A DNA stretch of 64,000 bases from Bubalus kerabau (taxonomy: Eukaryota; Chordata; Mammalia; Artiodactyla; Bovidae). The position numbers were made by a program, and so were the translations under genes. Shown here piece after piece: positions 47,858 through 58,803 of this stretch. Within the stretch, counting starts at the first letter, position 1; the number at the start of each line of letters is the position of its first letter. The stretch lies in contig NC_073634.1 of NCBI RefSeq assembly GCF_029407905.1, forward strand, positions 28,037,501 to 28,101,500. The letters are read 5' to 3'. Below the pieces are notes generated by a model. That model had not been told where the DNA came from, ran no database searches, and worked only from the letters and a program-made list of their open reading frames with translations.

Positions 47858-47963
47858 CAGTTCAGTCGCTCAGTCGTGCCCAACTTTTTGCGACCCCATG
47901 GACTGCAGCACACCAGGCTTCCCTGTCCATCACCAACTCCCAGAGCTTGCTCAAACTCATGAC
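47858..47963 (-). repeat. BovB 3' end (antisense)
   Basis: The string 'ttcagttcagtcgctcagtc', then 'gaccccatggactgcagcac' and 'caccaactcccagagcttgc' is the antisense BovB terminus. Only about 106 bp are present. Confidence 0.8.
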
Positions 47964-48554
47964 AGTTTTTTTACCTGACATTAAAAAAAAAAAAGAGTGA
48001 GCAGCTTCTTCTTATCTTCTGAAAGTCACTGTCTTTCACCTGGCCTTGGCCCATTGAAGGCCCTGGTGTGCCTAGGGCCTGGGAGTCAGCACTCTGTATC
48101 TTCTTAACCCATGGTACCCAGCCACCCACAGACCTCTGTGACTGTCCTAATGGAACTTAGATTCTAAGGGTAAAAACAAAACCTGCACACATAAAAAGCC
48201 TCATATTACAGACCTACCCAGATCCATATCAGTGTCACTTTGTTTTAGTCTTTGCCATCAGGCTGTAGTTCCAGTGGTGGCCACATGCCATCAGAGTGCT
48301 TTCCAAATCCTGCCCCCTTTTCTGACTTAGAGATGACAGTCTTCTTGCCAGCAAGCCAAACGCCTACCACATTCGGCTGACTTGGGTAACTCCAGTGTCT
48401 GTAAGAACAGAAGGCCCTAAGACCAGTGGGGATAGAAGAGGCATTACTTTCCATGTCTGGGAGCCCCAAAGGGAGGGCAGCAGGGGAAATGGGATTTGTC
48501 TCTGCCACAGAAAAAAGAACATCTGACTGTTTGGAGTGAGATGGGATGAATTGC

Positions 48555-48845
48555 TTACTTCTCTGATAATTTCCTGTGTGGCTTTGGGTAAATCATTTGG
48601 TTTCCATAACTGTTTTTTCCTTCTCTTCTGTAAAATATAGATTTCATTTGCCTTAACTGAGTTGTTATAATGATTAAAAAATTTCACCTACTTTATACCA
48701 CTTGGTCTTCCAAACACTTTATGAGGTAGATGTTATAACCGTCATTTTAATAATAAAAAAACCCAAGTTCAAAGAGATGAAGGGATTTGCCCAAAGTCAC
48801 CCTGCTAGCAATTAGCAGAAATGAGATTTTAAACTCCAAATCTAA
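48555..48845. repeat. MIR-like SINE pieces in opposite orientations
   Basis: Positions 48570-48690 resemble a sense MIR ('gtggctttgggtaaatcat', 'gttgttataatgattaaaa'). Positions 48707-48845 resemble an antisense MIR ('tatgaggtagatgttataac', 'tttgcccaaagtcaccctgc'). These are likely two old copies lying tail to tail. Confidence 0.55.
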
Positions 48846-49227
48846 GATTGTTTCCATTGGGTAAATAAGGATCCCTAATCTGTGTGTTGAGTACAGCACG
48901 TACCTGGGAGATGTTTCTGGTTTTTTTTGTGTGTATCAAAGCTGGGTTTGTATTTGTAAACACAGAAAGGAACATAGAGGGCATTTTTCTTTGCTCAGAC
49001 TGAACTATAAGCAAAGCCGTCAGCTCCAGCTCTTGCCTCCGCACAGCTCCTCTGCCTGTATGCTGCTCCCTCCTTTTTCTGGAACTTAGGGGATAGGAGC
49101 TAAATTAGTGTCAGAGAGAGGGGAGAAAAAAGAAATAGAGAAAAACCCACAATCACCTAAAGGTGAGATGTGTTTCAATTATATTTCTGGTATCGACTCT
49201 GACACATAGTGAGTGTTCATTAAGTGT

Positions 49228-49350
49228 TACCCTGGAGTAGGAAATAGTAACCCACTTCAGTATCTTGCCTGGGAAATCACCTGGGCAGGGGAGCCTGGTG
49301 GGTTACAGACCACGGGGTGGCAAAAGAGTTGGGCACGACTGAGCACGCAC
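49228..49350 (+). repeat. Bov-A SINE fragment
   Basis: The BovB-derived body lacks a tRNA head: 'accctggagtaggaaatagt', 'cttgcctgggaaatcacctg', 'gttgggcacgactgagcacg'. It is preceded by an L2-like 3' string (agtgagtgttcattaagtg). Confidence 0.75.
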
Positions 49351-51121
49351 ACATAACATTATTAAGATTTCATCTCCTCCTTTAAAGAAGGGCCATTATT
49401 GTTTTATTTTGAAAACTGTTAAGTTACCAAAGTTTTTATAGTCATATGTGAATTGTATATGAATAATGTCAATGCTTTCCTTATAACTGCATTCATTTCT
49501 TACCTAAAGGTATGATTCTCAAAACAATGACTCTTGGATATTTGCTTAAAGGTAAATGGATATGTTCCAGTGTATATTTGCACATAGACAGGGCCAGTAT
49601 TTATAAAGAAAAACTGCCCTTGTTTAAGTTATTTAGAAAAGTATTAAAGATAAAATTAAGTTTATAAAGAGGGCTCATCTAGCTTCCTGTAGGTTCCTGT
49701 GATTAGAGACCCTACAGCAAAGGGGATAGAACAGCATCATCCTGAGACAGTGAAAGCTTTTTCAGAGTGAAGGCTGAGTTAGGAAAGACTCCAGAAGGAC
49801 TGTACAGGTATTTCCTGACCCCCTACAGAGATGCCCCGGGACCCCTCCCTACCTAGTGTCGGATGTTTGTGTTTTGGTGTATCAGCAGATCTTCCATTGC
49901 ACCGCACAGGCACAGGGGACTTCCTACTGCGTCTCCATCTTTATCACATGGGGAGCTTTGAGAACAGCTTCTGCTGTGTAGGCATGCAGACCAAGGGAGC
50001 ATCAGCTAGAGGTGCTCTTAACCTTCTTCTGAGATGGCGTGGCTTTTGTCCCAGGGGTACTACAGAAACAGGACTCAGTGTGTCAGGAAAACCAAAGCAG
50101 CAGGCTCAGAAGAGAGGTGAGTTTTCAATGGAACAGAGTCAGGGCATGTGAGCCAAGGAAATTGATGAATTGTACAATAAACTTCTTTTTTAATCTGTTC
50201 TCTTCCGGCTTATTTCCCCTGAGGTTTGTGAGTATACTGCAGATTGTTATCTTTGTTATTTGTTTGCTGCGTTGACTAATATCATTTCTCAATGTCTTTA
50301 TACAATGAAGGGGGTATCTGATGGGGATGCCTCTAAGTCTAATACTATGATCTGGTATGTGAAGACTGTCCTTTTGATCACTTATTTCTGAAATCAGTGA
50401 TTCAAGAGTTCCAACTGTTTGCTTCCCACCCTGGGAAATGGGTGGAGGTGAGGCCATTGTACCAGTGAGAGAGCTCTGGGAATGCATCTGCTGTCTTTAC
50501 AAATCCCAATAAAAATAGACTGCCAGGAGCAGCTGATGGCACTCCTAGGCATGCTTAGGCCCGGGCTGCCTTCTGTCAAACATTTTTATGTCATTTCAAA
50601 AGACTATGATTTTTTTCGAATCTTCTAAAATATTTTTTTTATGGAAGAACATTGAGTGCTCCTGGACTCACCTCTGGTCTCCTGTTCTCAAGCTATAATG
50701 TTAAAACCTGATTAAATATATTAAAGTACCTTCAAGTTTCTTTTTTGCTTCAGTTTTTATAATGGATTATTATGGTCCCAGAGTTTATTGAATGTGAAGC
50801 AGTTATAGAAAATTATCTAATGTATCTGGAGAGTTTCAGGACAGTTAAAGCTTTATCTGAGGGTAACGGATGTTCTCTCACATAGGAGCAGGGCTTCTGA
50901 AGGAAGACTGGCCCAAGCACCTTAGGTGTGAGTGATCAGTACCTTGGTGTTTTGGCGTATTCTGGAAGGATGGCAAACTGGCCACCTCAGGGTCCATTGC
51001 TGGGTTTAGTAGTAAATATCACAGTATTCCCAGAGAATACTCTTCTATCCTGCCCCTGAGGAAAATGCTAGTGTGTGAGCCTATAAGTGGTCTAGGTTTA
51101 AGATCCTCTCAGCAATATGGA

Positions 51122-51330
51122 GGGCTTCCCTCGTAGCTCAGTCAGTAAAGAATCTGCCTGCAATGCAGGAGACCCTGGTTCGATTCCTGGGTTGGCAAGA
51201 TCCCCTGGAGAAGGAAATGGCAACCCACTGCAGTATTCTTGCCTGGAGAATCTCATGGACAGAGGAGCTTGGCAGGCTACAGCCCATGGGGTCACAAGAG
51301 TCAGACACAACTTAACAACTACACCACCAC
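51122..51330 (+). repeat. Bov-tA SINE with perfect 13-bp target duplication
   Basis: Full-length: head 'cgtagctcagtcagtaaag', B box ggttcgattcc, BovB body, and a (cac)-rich end. Identical repeats cagcaatatggag lie at 51110-51122 and 51331-51343. Confidence 0.93.
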
Positions 51331-52469
51331 CAGCAATATGGAGATTTTAGAAGAGAGACCCAAGTCCTTGGTAGTTACTAAGAGGCCGACGGCTGTGAGA
51401 ACCAGCTCTGGCTCCCTCAATAAGTCTGTTTACCTTCAGGGGTCATGCAAGGAAACCTTTGTAACCAGCCTATCCCTGTGAGCTCCCATCCTCAGTGACT
51501 TAGAGGGGGAACCTCTGAGAAAGGAAGTAAACCTCTGACTGAAAAACCAAGTCCCTATTTTGAGGGGTAATGGTAGATGCTTGGGGAAGGAGAGGGAAGA
51601 AGTCAGCAGAGGGAGGGAGCTTCATCCCTGAGAAGCGAATCTTCCTCAGCAGAGAGTGGATTCATTCACCTGAAGAGCAGTCCACGGCTCCTCGATGCTG
51701 GCTTTGAGAAAGCCAGCGGGACGTCAGCATTAGATCTTGATGCCCCAGGAAAGTGAAGCCCAACTCGAGAAGCCAGCCAATTTAGGCATCCCCTGCCCAG
51801 TCTCTTCAGATGCCGGTGAAGAAGTGAGGAGAAGTCTTCTGAATCTGCAGAGCTCCCAGGGCAATGACTCCAGAAGATGAGTCACAGCCTCCTTGCTTGG
51901 GAGCCTCCCACTGGGTTCTTGTTAAGCTCCCCAGCCTTGCTCCTTATTTTCGCTCAGTGTTTCTTGTTTTCCCTTCCAGATGACTGAGCACTCTTTAAGC
52001 TCAGAAAACATCTGAGTTATAATGTATAGCATTTTCCTCCCTCAACCAAATATTTATTTTTATCTGCAACTATTTACATATACATGACTATGAAAAGTCA
52101 TTAATGTAAAACTGAGGAACAGGCTTGGAGGCAGCTTTGTTAGATGAGCTCCCTAAGAAGATGTGTGCAAAGACCCTTCCCACAATGGTCCGATTGCAGC
52201 TTCACTGAGTGCCTACAGGAGCTCTTTGGGGGCAGTTGTTGAGCAAGGCCATGAGTGAGTCCTGGGCAAACAGGGCAGTTACATTTAAGGTATCTGGGAC
52301 CAGACAGCAGAAAAAAGGATCAAGATACTGGATACTGGACCTCCTACATTGCTTTCTAATTTTCTTCTTGTTTTCCTCCAGTTTTCTTCCCCTGTGTCTT
52401 TTTACTCTACTTTCTGCAGAGTACTACTTTACCCTACTTCATATTCCAACCAGGCTTGTCTAATTTCTC

Positions 52470-53520
52470 CCTAAAAGTTGCCAATTTTTACTTCGTGTAA
52501 TTTTGAAATTGTTATTGGATATATATGTCGTTGGACTTTTTAATGTCTTTTTGACCTTTTTATCACTAGGAAATGATCCTTTTTACTTCTGTTAATATTC
52601 CTCTATTTTGTCTGATATTAAAACCAATGTACCAGTTTTCTTTTTCTCTTGTTTTTAGTTTTTTAAATGAATTAAAAAACTGAAACTAGAAAATTTTTCT
52701 AGTTTTAGTAAACTCAGAATATAATGATTCTTATCGCATCTCTAAAGTCAGCACAGGTTGTTCTAGCACATATTTTAAATACCCTATAAAGCTATTTTCC
52801 ATTATCATTTAATTTAAAAACAGCTTTACTGAGGCATGATTGACATTCAGTAAATTATACATATTTAAAATATGCAGCTTGATAAGTTTAACATACACAC
52901 ACACACACACCAGGAGCCATCATCATAATCAAGATAATAAACTTGCCTGTCACCCTCAAAAATTTTCTTGCATTCCTTTATAATTGGCCCTCTTGTCCTC
53001 CCTATCACTCCCACATCATCCCAGGCAGCTGCTGATCTGCTTTTTAGCACCATAGATTAGGTTACATTTTCTAGAATTTTATTAAATGGAGTCATGCAAT
53101 ATTTACTCTCTATTTGTCAGTTTGAATGATGTTTGGAGATCTACAAGTTCACTGATTATTTTTTCAGCAGTACTGAGTCTTTTGTTAATCCATCCAATGA
53201 ATTATTCATTTCATATTTTGTATTTTTCAGTTTTAGAATTCCCATTTAGGTCTTTGATATTTCAACTAAAATATACCATATTGTCCCCCACACATCCATC
53301 TTTTCCAATGTATTTTAAAAACATACTTATAGTAAATATTTTAAGTCCATATCTGCTAATTCTAACATCTGAATCATCCATTAATCATCTTCTACTGACA
53401 TTTTTTTCTTTTGATTATGGGTTGCATTTTCCCATTTCCCAGGTCTAACGGTTTTTAATGAATTCTGGTCAGTGTGGATGATAAGTTGTGGAGACTCGGG
53501 ATTCTGTTATTTTCCTCAAT
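52470..53520 (-). repeat. L1 LINE fragments (antisense)
   Basis: Positions 52480-52640 resemble antisense ORF2 ('ggaaatgatcctttttactt', 'ctattttgtctgatattaaa'). Positions 52800-53130 resemble an antisense 3' region ('agctttactgaggcatgatt', an (AC)n run at about 52897-52911, 'attaaatggagtcatgcaat'). Positions 53130-53480 are a further old L1-style block ('ttttagaattcccatttagg'). All frames are broken. Confidence 0.55.
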
Positions 53521-53588
53521 GGAGTTCTTTTTGTGTGTGTGTGTGTAGAGTATTAAGATATGTTCTAAGAAGCAATTAAATTTGATGC

Positions 53589-53875
53589 TATGCTAAGTCA
53601 CTTCAGTCGTGTCCGACTCTGTGACCCCATAGACGGTAGCCTACCAGGCTCCCCCGTCCCTGGGATTCTCCAGGCAAGAACACTGGAGTGGGTTGCCATT
53701 TCCTTCTCCAATGCATGAAAGTGAAAAGTGAAAGTGAAGTCACCTAGTCGTGTCCGACTCTTCGCAACCCCATGGACTGCAGCCCACCAGGCTCCTCCGT
53801 CCATGGGATTTTCCAGGCAAGAGTACTGGAGTGGGGTGCCATTGGGGTTCTTTACCACTAGCGCCACCTGGCTTT
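53589..53875 (-). repeat. Bov-A2 SINE (two Bov-A units, antisense)
   Basis: Two antisense Bov-A monomers follow each other. The first has 'cagtcgtgtccgactctgtg' to 'ggttgccatttccttctcca'. A linker 'gaaagtgaaaagtgaaagtg' follows, then a second monomer from 'gtcgtgtccgactcttcgca' to 'tggagtggggtgccattggg', then a short remnant of the tRNA-like end. This dimeric layout is typical of Bov-A2. Confidence 0.88.
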
Positions 53876-54493
53876 ATTAGGGCTTGTCTATTTCAGTTAT
53901 GCTCCTAGTTCCATGAGATTTCAATGGAAAGACCAAGTTGTTTGCCCCGTCCTTCTAGCTTGGTAGAATTTGAATTCTGAACTCTGTCTTCCCAGCACTG
54001 GACAGCTGCTGAGGTTGTTGCTTAGCCTTTTTTAACCTTTCAGCTGATGTTCTCCAGTGAGCTCCTTGGAGTCTCATTTTGTGTTGTGAGCAGTTCCGAA
54101 ATCAGCCAGTGATTTGAGAGGAGTGTGTATGCTCATCTGGGGACTCCCCCTTACCTGTGTCCTTCCTTTTAGAATCTCTTCCCTCAATTTCCAGCTGTAT
54201 TGGCAGCCTTGAACTCTGATCTGTCCCTGATTCCTCAGCTCAGTCAGACTGCAGCTTTCTGCTGGAACCATATCCCTCTGTATGGCATGGAACTGCTCAC
54301 AGGGGTACTGTTAACAGTGAATCTCTGCTAGTCTTGCCTTTTTTCAAGTCATCTCTCTTCCAGTTTATGCTTGATTTTGGTTGCTCTCCACTATCTTCAA
54401 ACACTTGTTTTTATATTTTATATAGAATTTATCACTGTTTTTGGCTGGAGGGTTAACCCAAGATAAATTAGCCCACCATTATAGGAAGCAGAA

Positions 54494-54911
54494 GAGTTGA
54501 GCTTTTCAACTGTGGTGCTGGAGATGACTCTTGAGAGTCTCTTAGGCAGCAAGATCAAACCAGTCAATCCTGAAGGAAATCAACCTTGAATATTCTTTGG
54601 AAGGACTGATGCTGAAGCTGAAACTCCACTACTTTGGCCAACTCCATTACTTTGGCTGAAGCTCCACTACTTTGGCTCACACTACTTTAATGTGAAGAAC
54701 CAATTCATTGGGAAAGACCCTGATGCTGGGAAAGATTGAGGGCAGGAGGAGAAGGGGACAACAGAGGATGAGATGGTTGGATGGCATCACTGATTCAATG
54801 GACATGAATTTGAGCAAGCTCCGGGAGATGGTGAAGGACAGGGAAGCCTGGCGTGCTGTAGTCCAAGGGGTCGCAAAGTGTTGGACACAATTGAATGACT
54901 GAACAACAACA
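54494..54911 (+). mobile_element. BovB LINE 3' end, 5'-truncated, with target duplication
   Basis: This 418-bp, sense-oriented BovB (RTE) 3' end contains the reverse-transcriptase C-terminus, with GKIEGRRRRGQQRMRWLDGI in the frame at 54708-54902, and ends in (aac)n. Perfect 13-bp direct repeats ataggaagcagaa flank it at 54481-54493 and 54912-54924, showing that it arrived as one truncated retroposition. A small internal triplication of 'ccactactttggc'-like strings lies at about 54626-54690. It is not autonomous. Confidence 0.9.
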
Positions 54912-55584
54912 ATAGGAAGCAGAACTCTTCAGTCCTTCTCCAGGCTCCCTGCCAACTCTGTTGGTTCTCTCAATTTATTTTGAAATAATATACTGTTTGT
55001 GTCTTGTGGACACTGGATCTTTCCTTACCTGTCTGAGGATATTAATGATAGTGGTTTCTGTTTCTTGAGTTTTCTTCTCCATGAATAATCCGTTTCTTCC
55101 AATTTGCATTTTTCTGTTTTGGTCTCTAACGTTTGTGTTAGAGGTTTCTTCCTGGTGACCTTTGGTTGTGTAATAGTGTTTAAGAGTAGGAAACTAAAAT
55201 CCGATGAAAGCTCTGTGCTTCAACCTGCAGTGCACCGCGCAGAAAGGACATCAGACCAGGCTGCTTGTTGAGTGGCCCGAGGGTCAGTATCCTCAGGTCT
55301 TTTCTGTGGGCTGGGCAGATTTCCCAGAGAAGGTGCTTTGCATCTATTTTAGTCCATTCAGGCTCCTGTAACAAAATACTACAGATGGGTACTGTAAACA
55401 ACAGAAATGTGTTACAGTTCTAAAGGCAGGGAAGTCCATGACCAGGGTGCCAGCATAATTGGCTTCTGATGAAGGGCCTGTTCTGGGTTGTAGACTGCTG
55501 TCTTCTTGCTGTGTCATCACATGATGAAAGGAACTAGGGAGCATGTGGGGTCTCTTTTATAAGAACATTAATCCCACTCCTGAG

Positions 55585-55966
55585 CTTCCTAGGAGGTGTT
55601 AGTGGCACAGAATTCATCTGCCAATGCAGGAGACACAGAGGTTTTATCCCTGGGTTGGGAAGATCCCCTTGAGTAGGAAATGGCACCCTATTACAGCATT
55701 CTTTTTTTTTTTTTTTAAGTCTTTATTGAATTTGTTACAATATTGCTTCTGTTTGTTTTTTTGGCTGCAAGGCATGTGGGATCTTGGCTCCCTCACCAGG
55801 GATCGAACCTGCACCCCCTGCATTGGAAGGCAAAGTCTTAACCACTGGACCGCCAAGGAAGTCCCCCTGTTACAGTATTCTTGCCTGGAAAGTTCCATGA
55901 GTAGAGGAGCCTGGCGGGCTACAGTCTATGGGGTTGCAAAGAGTCGGACACGACTGAGCACAGACT
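55585..55966 (+). repeat. Bov-tA SINE inserted in MLT1 and itself interrupted
   Basis: The left part (55585-55701) carries a diverged tRNA head and the start of the body. The right part (55866-55966) carries the rest ('cttgcctggaaagttccatg', 'gtcggacacgactgagcaca'). Short related strings in the LTR on both sides (tcccactcctgag and tcccattcataag) may be its target duplication. Confidence 0.82.
55702..55865 (-). repeat. CHR-type SINE nested inside a Bov-tA
   Basis: T run, 'aagtctttattgaatttgtt', 'acaatattgcttctgtttgt', then 'gggatcgaacctgcaccccc' and 'ccactggaccgccaaggaag'. It is flanked by the 15-bp repeats cctattacagcattc (55687-55701) and cctgttacagtattc (55866-55880), with two differences. 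It is the same subtype as the copy at 42473-42665. Confidence 0.88.
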
Positions 55967-56622
55967 GCAGTCCCATTCATAAGGGCTACACCCTCATGAC
56001 CTAAGTAAGCACTTGCCAAAGGTTCGGAATTCTGATGCTGTCATATTGGGCTTTAGGACTTCAACATATGAATTTTGTGGGGACACAAACATTCAGACCA
56101 CAGCATAGTCTCTTTTTCAGAGGATAAAGTTTTGGCTACCTGCTTTCTGGGAGCTCAAGGGGAAGAAGGCTGGAGGTCTTACCATTCAGTGGATATATGC
56201 TCACATGAGCCCTCAGTTTCGGGACTGGCAGCCCTGCTTGGCGCCTTGTGTTCCCTAGGCCTGCAACCCCCTATTTGGTCCTCTTTAGAGAATAACTATC
56301 CGGACTTGTGGGAGGTGGGCAGCTGCGAGGGGTGTGGAGTCAGGAGCACTTCTAGGAGTCCAGCAACCTCAGCCTTCAACTGATCTCTGCTGCAGTCTCC
56401 CCTCCCCCGCCCCCCTCGAGGTGTCTGGTCTCCATTCCTGAGCTGTTTTGTGCATACTGGGCTTGCAGCTTTTCACACTGCCAGCTTCAGGTTTGGCTGT
56501 CTTGAATGCATGGGCTGTTATCACTTGTTTATCTGTTTTCCAGACTCCAGAATTCTGATGGTGGTTTCTCCTCTGGGTTTCAGAAGGGGAAGAAATTAAC
56601 TCAGATACTGGTAGCTGGAAAC

Positions 56623-56625
<3 letters not shown>

Positions 56626-56656
<31 letters not shown>
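56626..56656 (+). repeat. A31 homopolymer run
   Basis: Thirty-one consecutive A residues. No SINE or LINE body that I recognise lies immediately upstream, so it is either a microsatellite or the tail of an unrecognised retroposon. Confidence 0.95.
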
Positions 56657-56658
<2 letters not shown>

Positions 56659-56722
56659 TTGTTTATATCACAGCAGTTGGTTACAGTAAAGAACCTCCCA
56701 AGTCCAGGGACTTTAAATACTT

Positions 56723-56944
56723 TGTGTGTGTGTTTGTGTGTGTGTTAATTGCTCAGTTGTGTCTAACTCTTTACGACTCTATGGACTGTAGTCCACTAGG
56801 TTTCTCTGTCCATGGAATTTACCAGGCAAGAATACTGGAGTGGTTGCCATTCCCTTCTCCAGCAGATCTTCCCAACCCAGGGATCGAACCCGGGTCTCCT
56901 GCTTTGCAGGTAGATGCTTTATCATTTGAGTCACCAGGGAAGCT
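56723..56944 (-). repeat. Bov-tA SINE (antisense) with target duplication
   Basis: It begins on the left with a (gt)n-rich tail, then 'gctcagttgtgtctaactct', and ends at the inverse of the tRNA head ('gggatcgaacccgggtctcc', then 'atttgagtcaccagggaagc'). It is flanked by ctttaaatactt (56711-56722) and ctttaagtactt (56945-56956), one mismatch. Confidence 0.9.
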
Positions 56945-57669
56945 CTTTAAGTACTTATGAATAGTCAAAGCAAAAGGGAAAATTTTGTAAAAAACATTAA
57001 GTGCTTATCAATCAGAGTTAGTATAGACAGAAGTAGCAAATGTAGATCGATGCATATGATAATTTATTTATAAGTGTAAACCAAAATGATCTGGGCTACA
57101 TCATCTAGGAAGGAGACCTGAGAATGGGCGTAGATCTCTTGCTGGGGCCCTGTGTATCTGGGACCCTTCACGTGGCTCTGGTTCCCTGCTTTGGGAAATG
57201 CAGTGGGGCTGAGGAAGCTTTGAGCAGGGAAACATGTTGGTGTTACAAGCGCAGGTGGTAAGCACTGGGATGCTTCAGCCCAGAATGCAAGAGGTGGCAT
57301 ACCTCAGCTTAAAACCATGGCCAGTATGGAGAAAGCAGGTGTGAACCTGGATGCCAGATCCTGAGCTGGTGGGATGGGAGGCTTGCTCTCAAACCTGGAG
57401 CAGGTAAGTTTAGCTCAAATAGAAGAAAGCACAATTTACCATGGTAGGCCAGAAACTTTGGCAACTATTTACAAGTGACTCTTCTGGCAGATGGCTTAAT
57501 TCCATAGGTGGGTGGATAAATGAACGGCAGAGTGGTCCCCCCCGCCTCTCCCCACACACACAAAAGGAGAGAGGCTTCTGAGAAATACTGGAGATACTGA
57601 CACACACATAACCCGTAATTTAGACACTGAAGAGAGCTGTGTGCGCTCACTGGGATGGATGGAGAATGA

Positions 57670-57800
57670 GGCAGCTTAGAGTAGCAGGAAAAACTCTACC
57701 TGAATTAAGAAGATCTGAGTTCAAATCCTGACTCCTCAACTTACTCGCCATGCGGCCTTGAGCAAGCTCCTAACCTTGCTTACCCTCACAAGGTTCTGGT
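57670..57800 (+). repeat. MIR SINE
   Basis: The blocks 'agatctgagttcaaatcctg', 'actcctcaacttactcgcca' and 'gcggccttgagcaagctcct' follow the MIR order (tRNA-derived B box, then the conserved core 'cttgggcaagttacttaacc'). It is diverged. Confidence 0.7.
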
Positions 57801-58777
57801 GAAAGCTTCTTCCATAACCTAGGGAACAAAGCAGGTTAGCCCAGTCCTGAACTGAACTGGCTGGGTTTTGATTGGACACATACTTGCTGAGCCCTATCCA
57901 ATACCAGGCTGTGTGCATATATCTCCCCATTCTAGAAAGGCTCATGAAGTGAAGGCGCAGCTCTGCTCTATCCTGCAGCCCTTCCTCAGGATGGCGGGAG
58001 GCTGTGAAGGTGAGCGTCCCTGTCCCCTAACCGCATGTCCCCTCTCGGTTGCAGAGCGTGTGACAAGAGAGAGCATCCAGGCCCTGCCTTGGCCCGAGCC
58101 CCTGATCCCGTCTCAGCAGGCACCCCCCAGTTCCCTCCTAGCCACTTAGCTAGTAAACAAGCAAAAGTTTGCACAAGCCACTGTGTGACACCAGATGGTA
58201 ACAATGTAGTTGGCCGGCACTTCTTCTCTTTCCCTTGTTTCTCTTGAGAGTCTCTAGATGCGCAGCTCTGGAACAGGAGAGTTGAAGGTTTGAGGGGGAA
58301 GTGGAGGCATTGGGAAGGAGGGACACTGTGACACAGTGGGTGTTTGGGGGTCACTCCCCTCCTACGGAAAAATATGTCCCTAGCTTACGAGTACCTACAT
58401 CGTATGATTGATTATGGTTACCTGAGATCAGGCATGCCTCCCGTAGGCCTGTTGCGTTCCCCATTCCCTAGCGTCTGGTCAGAGAGGTTCCACAACGTTG
58501 CTCCAGTATGCGTGTCAGCACTTGCCTGCCTGGCTGGTGACCACTGCACCTGCCCTTCCCAACTCCAGCTTTCAAGATACCTCAGTGTCACTCAGATTTT
58601 CATGGCCTCAGTTGAACTTTCCTTTGGTCCACCCTTCAACAACATTGAATCAGTGCCCAGCCTCCTTTCCGCGAAGGCTGTGATGATGGTGGTGGGAGGT
58701 CTGATCCGTCCTTCCTCTCCCCTTGCCTCTGCCATCAACACCTGTCTAACTTCGACCCTGTTTCTTTCCTTTTCCAG

Positions 58778-58803
58778 AACTCACATGCTGCGTGTCAGAC
58801 TGA
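58778..58803 (+). CDS. MTA3: MTA3 exon I: last coding exon (long isoform)
   Basis: The 26 coding nt complete Glu 587 and encode LTCCVSD followed by TGA (58801-58803), at about residues 587-594. The acceptor tttctttccttttccag is strong. The ELTCCVSD ending matches human MTA3 as I recall it and separates MTA3 from MTA1 and MTA2, whose tails continue with KR-rich and second RBBP-binding segments. The coding part is only eight residues; the rest of the exon is 3' UTR. Confidence 0.95.

Larger units (their letters stand above)
55347..56105 (-). repeat. MLT1-type LTR (antisense), split by nested SINEs
   Basis: Two halves, 55347-55584 ('tagtccattcaggctcctgt', 'aaacaacagaaatgtgttac') and 55967-56105 ('gggctacaccctcatgacct', 'aattttgtggggacacaaac'), join into an antisense ERVL-MaLR LTR of the MLT1 group, ending as 'cattcagaccacagca'. 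The gap is filled by a Bov-tA, which is itself split by a CHR-type SINE. It is a solo LTR with no internal retroviral genes. Confidence 0.75.
44820..58777 (+). other. MTA3: MTA3 last intron H-I (14.0 kb)
   Basis: This is the longest complete intron in the window. It contains an L2-like 3' end (46590-46680), a BovB 3' end (47858-47963), MIR pieces (48555-48845), Bov-A/Bov-tA SINEs (49228-49350, 51122-51330, 53589-53875, 56723-56944), L1 (52470-53520), a 418-bp BovB insertion (54494-54911), the nested MLT1/Bov-tA/CHR block (55347-56105), an A31 run (56626-56656) and a MIR (57670-57800). Base composition becomes GC-richer towards 57-58 kb. No extra MTA exon was recognised. The acceptor is tttctttccttttccag. 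Confidence 0.8.
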
